Source: Cercis canadensis (taxonomy: Eukaryota > Streptophyta > Magnoliopsida > Fabales > Fabaceae). Taken from it: a stretch of DNA of 64,000 nucleotides. The translations under genes were made by a program, and so were the position numbers. Below the pieces are notes generated by a model. That model was not told where the DNA came from and ran no database searches. It saw only the letters and a program-made list of their open reading frames with translations. The DNA lies in contig QAOA01006734.1 in the NCBI GenBank assembly GCA_003255065.1, positions 56,352 through 120,351 on the forward strand. The letters are read 5' to 3'. The number at the start of each line of letters is the position of its first letter. Position 1 is the stretch's first letter. This document shows, piece by piece, positions 54,433 through 64,000 of the stretch.

Positions 54433-55109
54433 TTTTATATATATATATAAAGCCATTTATTTAAACTTTAAACTCAAGATAAAATTTCTAATATATTATA
54501 AGTATTAATACTTTTTTTAATATTTCCTTACTATTTAGTCTTGACTAAGCATGTACTTTACAAATTTGACTAAACTTACTTAATTTTTTAGGAGATGTTG
54601 TTTGTGAAAAAAATATGAAATTCATATAATATTTAATAACATATTAGCCACATATAGTTTATGGTAATAAGAATAGTAGAGACAATTTTATATTTTTCAT
54701 GGAGGCAACTTTGTTAAATGATATAATCATTAAAAGAAATTTAACGTTGTGAGGGCAATTAAATGCCCCACATTCTTATACATGGATCTACCACTGTTTG
54801 TACACAATACCAAAATGCCAAACCCTGTGAATAAGCAAAATAAGGATTACTCCGCAGGTAAAAATTGTATTTACATTTTACAAGCAGCAGAAAATCAGTA
54901 TATTGCTTCATATTCTATAACATTATATTAATGCTTTGTAACAATAATATTGAAAAGAAAACTATAATCTCTTATATGCTCTCTGACTTTGACCGCGGGA
55001 GAATGATGCAACTGAAAACCTTTTGATTATAACAACTAATACTATCAATATGTGTATTGAGTGACCCCTCTAAAGAAAGCCAAGCAACTAAATAATGTCT
55101 GACATCTTT
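54433..55109. other. Spacer between the hairpin and HSFA8
   Basis: No gene seen. It is AT-rich and contains the presumed 3' untranslated region of HSFA8 next to 55110. A 60-codon open frame at 54749-54931 has no family resemblance. Confidence 0.5.
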
Positions 55110-58100
55110 CTACATCTTCCTTTTTCTATCGTTAGTTTCAGAACCCAAGAGTCCCATTTGTTCAGTTAGAGATTCCACATTTTGCAGCTTCTCTACATGA
55201 ACCCCATTAGCATGTTCTTCCAACTCCTTTTGAGTTTTCTCCATTTCTGCAATCAGTGACTCAAAATCTTGAAATTTCTCGTTTGTAATTTCAGATGTGG
55301 TAGTTTCCATCTCCATGCCACTGTTGGTGGGTTCCTCATTTTCCAGATTCGAATCTTCAACGTTTTCAAGGAAAGGACTACCTAAAAGAAGCTGTTCCCA
55401 TGCACCATCATCAGGTGAATCTGGTAGAATAAACGAGGAATGGTTTTCCACTTGACACAATTTTTCATCCATGAGTACTTTTAAAAAGTCAGAATTGATG
55501 AAAATATCTTTCAATCCATCAGCTGCAGAGATATCAGCTTCTGCTTGCTTATCAGAGACGAAAGAAGGTGTAACTACAGGCTTCAACTTTTCACCTACAG
55601 GTGATGTATACTTTATTATCATCCCATCTGAGGCAACTTGTTTGTCATCTTGTTCAACTTGTTCCAACATATTCCCTGCTTCAGCCATACGCCAATTATG
55701 TTCATTAGACTGAAGCAGTTGAAGGAAAATCCCGCTTTGCATGGCCATGACTAAGAATGATAACATCTGCTGCTGATTTGTTTCCATTCCTTCAAGTTGA
55801 TCCCCCAGAAGCAGTAGCGTGTTCTTTGAAGACTCCTGGTGCTGCCCAAGTTTAACCAACTCCTGTGTGAGTGCATTTTTATCAGTTTTGAGATTTTCAA
55901 CTTCTTTCCAGAGCCCAGGATTTGCTACTTGTGGTTTTTCATCACAGTTATCTTGCTGCTGCAATGTTGTTTTCTGATCTGCAACTTGTGGATGTTTCCT
56001 TCTAGTTATATTCTTCAACAAATGCTTCTGCCCTCTGACAAATCCTTCATTGGAAAATTCCCATCTATCTGTATCAATTTTCCGGAATCCCTGAAATCTT
56101 AAAGTTACTGATTACTGACTTTTAAAAAAGATTAAACTTCACTTTTGAAAAAAAGCACAGAAATATAAGTACATAAATAGATACAGGCATCGAACATGAA
56201 GACACAGGTATTACGAATGCGCTCTTTAGCAGTTGGAGCTTGTCACCAGGTCAGGCATTTTTTGAGATACTTTAATGCAGCATTCAACAAGTAAAAATGA
56301 GATATTATATCATATACTACAGTCAAGTTAAAGGAACACTTTATCCATTTATTTCAACTTTTCAAAGCACCCTATCCTATAAACCATTTTAGAAGATGGG
56401 GAATGAACTCAGAAATCTTCTTTTAAGGTTCAAGGAGTTGACCTTTCTTTCTTTTATTAAAATATCGATAAGTTTCAATATAATGAGAAAAAACCAACAT
56501 ATAAGGCAAGTCACCATAGGTGCCCCTCCCAAATCTTGGCTATCAAGCTTCAGTAGAAAGCAAGCAAAAGGAAAGGATCAGGGGATGTAAACATGATGAA
56601 AAAATATAAATATCAAAGAGGTGATTGATGCTTTTCCGATCTGCAGCTCCATATGGGAGCCTGTAGAAATTTAATGACACCATGTCCACAATCTGGTGAT
56701 GTAATACATGAGCATTTAAAAATACAATGGATACCCCTTGCAACATCAGTGACTATCAACAGTAGATATTGACTAGATCATTATTAACACCCGAAGTTAT
56801 TCATCTTTAATGTTTAGAATCAACAATTTCAAAGTTGCCATGTTAGTTGTTTACATTGTGAACGAGTCCCCATGTCTATGGTCTCAAAACGACTGGAACA
56901 CTTCTAAACTAGCAAATTAGAAGAACAATCTAGGAGTTAGCCTGGCCAGCAAACTGACCTGATAGCAAACTAATTGGAGTTATGCTAGGATTAAAACATT
57001 GACTACAAATATCGGTGAGAGGGGGCCAATGATAGTAGATACAATAAGCAAAAAAGAAAGATTAAACTTGATTTCCTACTACCAAAACTAGATGACAGAG
57101 TTTTCCAGTTAAAGGTGTCAACCTGCATGTTCTGTATTACTAGTAATCTTTTAAGTGCTAATACAGATTCTGCTACATACCCCTCACAAACATCACAACA
57201 TCAAAATAAAATATTGACGTGACAATGGAAATCACAGAAATCCTACAGTCAAGAAGAAATGAAATGGAGAAAGAAAGACAACTATATTCTAATTCGTCTA
57301 CAATTATTACTTCTATCAATGCATATTCTAAGATATCATATCAGCATGAGGACTGATAAGGAATACTCAGAAATTAGTAATGAAGCCAGTTGCTACAACA
57401 GGCAAGACTCCCATCCTTGGTAATTCTTTTGATGAAATCCATCCTTGGTAATTGTTTCTCAAGATACATTCCTTCTAGTTCCACATTTAAAGCAGAGACA
57501 ATTTCAGGAATTTGAGTTTCTGAAAGCCCTGCAACTCAGCAGAGCGAGCAAGGATACCCCAGAATATCAAGCAGCACTGCTACCATAACTTGTTTTGATT
57601 AGTAAGAATTCAGAATGTAGGCGAAATTTTTGACATTCTTATTATGCATCTCTACTTCCTAAAGAAACTACTTGAGAACCAGGTAAGGTTAAGAGATTTC
57701 CACAATTACTCCTTTCCATTTTAGTCATAGAAAATTAAGGTAAACCCTGAAGCCATGTGTCTACAGAAGGTCTCAAACAATTCCTCTGACCATCAGCAGG
57801 CGCCCTTGCACCCCTCAAATCATACAAAATGGCTGTTGATTCACAAAATTAGCTCATAATCTGGTAGGACGCCTCCAAATTCCACTGTAGTGGAATAACA
57901 ATCTCACCATGAAAACATGGCTCCACTTTTTAATAAGCACACACATGCTTACATTTCAAATTGTCCATTTAAGGGACGTAATTTCAAGACTAGGCCATCT
58001 TTGTTGCTACACAAGAGCCTAGAATTCAAATCGTTAGGCTCAGTGCCATGACACCATATATATAGCTGATATTCAGAAGGATTTTTAGCCTGTTAAAACC

Positions 58101-58785
58101 ATAATCCACACAAGTTACAGCCATTACTAAGGGCATGAGTATGAAGAACAGAATAAATTATCTTGGGGAGGAGGACTGACAGGTTCCAGATTAACTCTCA
58201 ATTCTAAAAAAATAACATTACTCAAAGGATATCAGGAAAAAGTTCTATCTCATAACATTTGTTTCCAGCCAGTTCAGTTTGTCATTCAAGATTAAAGGAA
58301 ACCAAAAATTACCAAGAACCCTGCTTAAACCGCAAAACCAACACTACAAAGACACCCAATCTGACCCAATTAAGAAATAATAAAACAAACAACAGAAAGA
58401 ACCGAATACCCAACATCCCACAAAGAAAACCAAAGAAACCCAATTTTACACAATTAAGCAATAAACAAACAAATAAAAGAAATAACCCAAAACCCATCAT
58501 GATACACAGCAAAAGCACGCAACCAAAACAATCCATTCAAAGAATATAAAAGTACAGCCCACTCACATAAATATTGAGTTGCCTGATGAAGCTGGAGAAA
58601 TTGTTGTGCTTGAAAAACTTTGGAAGCAAATTGACAGAAAATTCAGTCATGTCCAAGATAACAAAACTGTCATTGCTTTGGCTCCAAGATATGATCGAGT
58701 TCGTGGACTCATCGTCAACCATCTCATAGCATTTCTTCAGGAAAGGCGGCACAGAAGCAGACCCATTCTGGGTTGGTTTCACCAT
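55110..58785 (-). CDS. HSFA8: Heat-shock transcription factor, class A (HSFA8-like)
   Basis: Two exons on the minus strand, 58785-58567 and 56090-55110, GT-AG, phase 0, giving 399 residues. Heat-shock factors bind GAA/TTC heat-shock elements as trimers and activate stress genes in the nucleus. The DNA-binding domain (about 12-105) has [25 protein letters not shown] and [17 protein letters not shown]. The intron sits after LNIY, the conserved position in plant HSFs. The oligomerisation coiled coil HR-A/B spans about 133-191, with the class A spacing. A basic cluster (RRK) follows the DNA-binding domain, and an acidic-aromatic AHA-type activation motif ([13 protein letters not shown]) lies at about 302-314. 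The protein ends DRKRKM. The start MVKPTQNG resembles Arabidopsis HSFA8 (MVKS...). An upstream in-frame start at 58893 is less likely. The 2.5-kb intron holds no other gene that I recognise. Confidence 0.9.
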
Positions 58786-59147
58786 GACTATTATAACCAA
58801 TTCCGCTTCAAACAAATCCCAATTCCCAGAATTTGGGAAGGAAATGACCTGAATGTTGAGATAAAAATAGAGGGTTAAGGAGCAAAGAGTCAAGCAAAGT
58901 CTTCGGAGAAGGGGGTTAAGGAAGAGGGAGAATTTTACGGAGTGGAGTGGAAATTTCGCCGAGGCGCGTAACTGTACCGTGATTCCTGGGGTTTAGAATA
59001 TGCTGACTTGAAGAATGGGTAAAGGCTAAAGGGCACTCATGAAATTTGCCTGCGGTGATTTTCGTACAGTTTGTGCTTTTCTTATTTTTGTGGCGGTACC
59101 TGTTACCAACTGGGTCACGTCCACCGACCCGAACGTGATCGGTTTTA

Positions 59148-59182
<35 letters not shown>

Positions 59183-59733
59183 NTATTGGTTGCCTCCTTT
59201 ACCTAACTAGTGAGCCAAAATGGGCCTAATCCATTGGGTTATCCCATTTGGACTCATTTATAAATTAAAAATTAATTGAATTTTTAAATATATAACTATT
59301 TTTTTTTTCCTTTTTACATTAAGACACCAAAGTTTTATCGCGAGATCTCTGTAAGCTATTAGAACCTCTCACCATTAAACAGTCTCTAATGACTTGTATA
59401 TCAATTCATTTAAATGTAAGTTAATTTGACTTGTTAGTTTAGTGCATGTTTTATTTTGAGATGAGAACTATAAACTAGATAAACTGTTGTGAGTTGGATT
59501 TATCCACAGGCTAGCATGTATAGTGAGTCCCCATGTTTACAAGCTTCATTCTTGAGGTATATTGAATATTCTTTATCATATGTGATTTTATATCTTGATC
59601 TCCTACTTGTAACTTTGTAAAGATGTCATAGGAATCAGAGCATCAATGTTACATTCTTCATTTTTTCTTAATGTGTCACGCTGCTTTTAAACTAAGAAAA
59701 ACTTTTGTAAATATGTTAAGTCTTTGCAAGTTT
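58786..59733. other. Upstream region of HSFA8
   Basis: Likely 5' untranslated region and promoter of HSFA8 up to about 59150. I see no perfect heat-shock element array. A T run of about 32 bases (59151-59182) ends at the n at 59183. A site II-like TGGGCC lies at 59221-59226. The remainder, to 59733, is AT-rich with no gene. Confidence 0.45.
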
Positions 59734-60187
59734 TAAGTTTAAATATATTGCAGGTCCATATAGTTTAAACGAATTTTAAATTTGATCCCTATAAATTTTA
59801 TTTTTTTTGTCTTTTAGGGTCTTTATAGTTTAAAAATTTTTTAATTTGATCTCCGTCGTCATCTACAGTTATAAATCTGTTAATTTAGTGCTAACATGAC
59901 AAATGACTCATCTATGTGGCAGTAAAATAAATTGGTATGACACCAAAATGACATAAAAATTGTCACATCGTCAAATTTTTTATACACTTGTTTGAGCCAA
60001 AATTTAATGAGATGACAATTTTATGTCACTTTGGCACTACCTCAACTTCTTTTACTACCACATAAACAAGTCATTTGTTATGTTAGCACTAAACTAACAA
60101 AAGTATAATCGATGGTGATAACAGAAACTCAATTAAAAAAAAATTTAAACTNAACTATAGAAACCTATAATACATTTAAATTTAAAT
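59734..60187. repeat. Foldback (inverted-repeat) element
   Basis: An approximately 450-bp element with diverged arms. The left arm has TTAAATATATTGCAGG-type ends and TAGTGCTAACATGACAAATG. The right arm has the reverse complement, CATTTGTTATGTTAGCACTA, and ends CCTATAATACATTTAAA. There is no coding sequence. An n lies inside the right arm at 60152. Probably a non-autonomous DNA element. Confidence 0.75.
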
Positions 60188-63100
60188 TTTATATCTAAAG
60201 ATTATAAATATATAAATGCTATATTCTCATATTTTCTTGATCTATGTTTTGTAACTTATATTTTAGATCTAGCCCTCTCCAAGGCCCCTTATAATTTGGG
60301 AATAGAAAGATAAAGCCATTGAAGTTCCCTGACACAGTTTTTATGGGCCTATCTTTTGATACTTAACGTCCATGACACGGCACATATTCTTCAAAACTGT
60401 CTACAAAAGCCCTCACAATAAGAGAAAACCAGGAGACGAACCTATTCAAGGTTTTTTTTTTTTTTTTTGCTGTGTTAGAATACAGGGTTGAAGAGTTTGA
60501 ACATTACTTTGTTGGAAAAGGTTTTAATTTAGTTCATTTCATTCTAATTGCATTAATATCTTCTCATACGTTTAAAATTAAATTAAGGCAAATTGTATTA
60601 TAGATCAGTTGATAAAAGATTATTTTTACAAAAAAAGTATTTTGTATTCGAGACTTTTCATTAACAAAATAAAAATTTTAAAATACTCTCTACAGAAANA
60701 AATACTCTCCACAGAAAACTATAATTGTTGGTGTTTGATAGCGGGACTCCTAAAATAGAGATGATTCGTCACAGATTTGATAAGTCTGGTTCCATCCAAA
60801 TGTGATTGAGGTAAACTTTGGGTTCCTAGGTTACAAAAATAATAATTAAATTAAGCCCTACATTTATATTATGAAATCAACAATTATAATATGAAGTGGC
60901 AGCTCATTTATAATTTGAAACTAACAATTGTTGACATGGTTGTCACTAAAATGATGTGGCACATATTTATGCAGAGTTGGACTGACACGACGCCAAGTAG
61001 CAGCCACATGGCACTGGACTTCACAAGATCACTTGCAAGGCACGTGAGGTCCATTAATCTAAAAATTTCACCCCCTGTTAACCGCATCGAAGGAATGAAT
61101 AATGGGAGACTGAAAATTTTAGCTAGTGATCTACAAACTTAGCTTACTCCTTTTCATGAATTTTTAAAAATAATAATAAGAATATGTTACTTTAATACTA
61201 TTAAGCATGGTGTGAATTGAATCTATCTATAATCTCACAATAAGACAATTAGAGATCCACTTAAATAATTTTCCCTAATGCTCAATTAGACGCAAAAGGN
61301 TTTATAATCTCACAATAAGACAATTAGAGATCCAATTAAATAATTTTCTCCAATGCTCAATTAGACGTAAAAGGAGGCTACTCAATTAGCCTTTAGTCGC
61401 AAGAAGATCTCCTTAAAGACGGTTGCCATCTAAGTGAGACTTTTAGTTGAAATGTTTTGTTTTTTCTTGCTCAATACAATTTAGCTAGAGATATTGAGAC
61501 AATTAAAAATTAGACTTGAGACCTCAAATTTTAGCAAGATTACCTAAGGTTAAAGCTATTTAAAACGCAAAATTATCACAATATTTTTCACCAAAACTTG
61601 TGTCCTTCAATCTGAGAAAGAAAGTTCAGGTTCTATTACATTTTGATTACTACTTCAATTCATACATGATCATGCTAAGTCATTCGTAAGAATCATTTCG
61701 TTATAATACTTTCATTTTGAATAGCATTTTGAAATTCTCCTAAAACTAATCATCGTGTTATGAATCAATAGGAAGGATTTATAAGTATAATTTTACAAAT
61801 ATATTCTAATGAAAAATGTATAAAACATAAATAGACAAGATAGCAAAAGAAAATAAAAAGGAAAGGAAACACTAACACAAGATACTATAAAGAGTTAAAG
61901 ACTATCTTCTAGCTCTGGTCAGGTGGTTGTCTCAGTAGCAGTACTCACTGCCAAGCACAACTCCCAACTCCCTCAAATATTTAGGGTATGTATTTATATC
62001 ATCTTGGGTATTTCTTCTCTCCTCAAATTATTGAATATTTAGGCTTAATTTAGTATAACTTATGTCTTTTTGAGGGTAAAGATAAGGGTACCATTAAACT
62101 AGACAACTATATTAACAAGCGCATGATTCAATTAGTAATAAATTAAATTTTGGGCATACATCTTTGACTGTGGTCAAAGATTTAAGATTCAATAAAAATA
62201 TTGTTAAGAGAGGAGAAATCGTAATTATTTTAACTCTCGAATGATATTAGTCTCATGCCTAATTGAGTAAAATGGTAATACTCATGATATTAACAAACAA
62301 ACAAAATAATATCGGCAATCACAATGCAAAGGAAAGAAAAGTTGGATGATCATCATTCCAAACCATCTTCTCAGAGATAGAAAGAGTCCATCTAACTAGT
62401 TTATGGCAACAACAAAGGAAATAGCTGCAAAATTGGGAGAAATATTTTAAAAGCCATAATAATAGTATTAAATTATGATAAACAAAAAAAAAAGAATTAT
62501 AAAAAAGTGGTTTTAATGCATTCTGATAAAACAATATAAAGTATGATGTACAGATAAATCTTTACTATTTATGCATCAAAAGATAAAAAGAAAATAGAAA
62601 AGTAAGCTAATGATAAAGAAAATTTCTAATACAACGACCCTTTTTGGAAGAATTTTGACAACAATAATCAGTTTAATTACTTTCATTTACTTAATCAACA
62701 AGTTGTGATATTGTCGTAATTCGACGTAATGATAGAAGATTTCTTTTATACTTTACTAAATAAAATTAGAATAGCATAATGGCCAATAGAAAAATCTTAA
62801 AATGGTATAAATATTCTGAGAAAATTTATATAAAATTAATTATCATTTGTTGAATCGATAGGAAAGGTTGTATATGTATAAATAATTTGGAGAGGTATTT
62901 TGATTATGAAATTATTATAATTATATAAATTAATTAATTAATTTAACAATATAAATGCTTAAATACACCTTTGATCCCTCTAATTTTTTTCTTTTAGTTT
63001 TAAAATTGGAGCCATTACCAACATTGAACAAATCGTGCCAACATGGTAAGAATTTGAGGATGTAGTACTGACAAGTGATAATGTGCTTGAATAGCAATAA

Positions 63101-63269
63101 TATTCATTTCATTAGTATATATATAAATATAATTTTACAAATTAAATTACATGTATGAAATCATTAACTCAACCATTATTATGCATAAAAAAAAACACTT
63201 AAAACAAGAAAAAAAAAAAAACACTATAAGTCTATAATTACACAAGATACTAGCTAGTCTGAAGCCTAT
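60188..63269. other. Intergenic region at the right side
   Basis: No complete gene seen. It contains short duplications beside the n bases at 60699 and 61300. A stretch at 61915-61990 resembles the exon-like piece at 63270-63397 on the minus strand but has lost its frame. The rest is AT-rich. Confidence 0.5.
61229..61374. repeat. About 72-bp direct duplication across the n at 61300
   Basis: TATAATCTCACAATAAGACA and the following bases to AAAAGG occur at about 61229-61299 and again at 61303-61374 with a few changes. The n at 61300 lies between them, as at the other joins. Confidence 0.8.
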
Positions 63270-63397
63270 CTACTGGCTAGCAAGATATCTGCTCAGGTGG
63301 TTTGTACAAGTGGCAGTATTCTCTGCCAAGCACACACCTTCCAACTTTGCCAAACCCATCTGCATATTTGATACTTTACCAGTCAGATGCTCCGCTT
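63270..63397 (-). other. Exon-like piece of an unidentified gene (3' end)
   Basis: On the minus strand, after a plausible acceptor (TTATGCAG at 63398-63405), a frame of about 42 codons reads AEHLTGKVSNMQMGLAKLEG and ends LSRYLASQ and TAG. The composition, rich in L, K, E, A and Q, looks like the end of a coiled coil. I do not recognise the family. A degraded relative lies near 61915-61990. The upstream part of the gene would lie beyond the right end of the window. Confidence 0.35.
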
Positions 63398-63635
63398 CTG
63401 CATAATGCCAATTGAAAAATGATGAATTTACACACTTTATTTATATGATTATATATAAATTGTGTGATGTGATAAAATTTAAGTTGAAGAGAAAAAGTTT
63501 TAGTAGAATTAATTAAATGAAGATTTTGTCACACTGTACAGTTTGTGGGATGCTATCACAAAAAAATTGAGTATATAAATTACTTATGCTATTTATATTT
63601 CTTCTCACATACATAAATGAGTGATACACACACAG

Positions 63636-63663
<28 letters not shown>
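63636..63663. repeat. (TA)n microsatellite
   Basis: About 14 TA units, preceded by a short CACACA stretch. Confidence 0.95.
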
Positions 63664-63666
<3 letters not shown>

Positions 63667-63767
63667 CATCTGAGTACTCCAACTGCTAACTTGCCTTAAA
63701 CTCTTTTTGTTAAGATATAATATTGTAAGTACTACTATGCACAAGTGTGAGAAAAAGTGATGTGCAC

Positions 63768-63873
63768 CTACAATTTTTCTTCAAATCATTAAGCAGCACT
63801 ACTATATTCTTCACTTGAACAAATATTTTGTAGGAATTTCCATGCTGCTTTAGAAATTTTTGGATATCACTTC
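63768..63873 (-). other. Second exon-like piece of an unidentified gene
   Basis: On the minus strand, bounded by an acceptor (ATTCCAG) and a donor (TAG/GTGCAC), one frame reads DIQKFLKQHGNSYKIFVQVK followed by NIVVLLNDLKKN. The hydrophobic spacing suggests helix. Its splice phase does not join simply to the piece at 63270-63397, so an intervening exon or a different model would be needed. Function unknown. Confidence 0.3.
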
Positions 63874-64000
63874 CTGGAATATACCTTCATGTGTATATAT
63901 GATGGATCATCAATATAGTTTATGGATACTCTATCATCAATTAGACGATCATCAATGTATATCTTCCCCTGTCCTTACTCTTCCAAATCTAAAACTTTCT

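Noticed and set aside
55471-55713. Plus-strand frames at 55471-55713 and 55839-56102
   Set aside because: Antisense to HSFA8 exon 2.
58259-58549. Lys/Asn-rich 96-codon frame
   Set aside because: Low-complexity sequence within the HSFA8 intron, next to the exon 1 donor.
58579-58878. Plus-strand frame of 99 codons
   Set aside because: Antisense to HSFA8 exon 1, which has an unmistakable heat-shock factor DNA-binding domain.

Overview
The window is nuclear DNA from a flowering plant, most likely a papilionoid legume. The grounds are AT-rich intergenic DNA, GT-AG introns, TIR-NBS-LRR (TNL) immune-receptor genes in tandem, Ty1/Copia retrotransposons and foldback elements. I cannot name the species from sequence alone. 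Several single n bases mark joins. Most of the joins I could examine lie between near-identical direct duplications, so part of the structure is probably unmerged contig ends rather than real duplication.

Layout. Positions 1-5681 hold a rearranged Copia element (minus strand) with only one LTR, whose ends are TA...TA. Positions 5683-39250 hold a tandem array of three units of about 9.5 kb. Each unit carries a TNL gene on the plus strand followed tail-to-tail by a 60S ribosomal protein L15 (RPL15) gene on the minus strand. TNL-A (9762-14972) is decayed but can still read a truncated TIR-NBS protein. TNL-B (19461-24675) is intact, with 5 exons and 1063 codons. TNL-C (28848-35695) is broken, carries a solo LTR in its last exon and looks like a chimera of two paralogues. 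RPL15 is a patchwork fragment in unit A, one exon in unit B and complete in unit C (36666-39093, 204 codons). All three TNL copies carry an upstream exon encoding two membrane helices. It splices in phase to the TIR exon, giving a membrane-anchored TNL.

To the right are three ordinary loci. VIT1 (42558-45589, plus) is a vacuolar iron transporter of 247 codons in 4 exons. A complete Copia element with 320-bp LTRs and a GATTT target duplication (48694-53810) sits inside an exon relic of a DUF630/DUF632-type gene. A class A heat-shock factor of HSFA8 type (55110-58785, minus) has 399 codons in 2 exons. The right edge contains exon-like pieces of an unidentified minus-strand gene. Foldback elements, a perfect 56-bp hairpin and a 1.1-kb insertion with a poly-T end and a 13-bp target duplication lie in the spacers.

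The array reads as repeated duplication of one TNL + RPL15 pair. Selection apparently kept a single RPL15, while the TNLs diverged into one intact receptor, one truncated form and one wreck. All exon boundaries were worked out by hand from splice consensus, reading-frame phase and comparison among the three copies.
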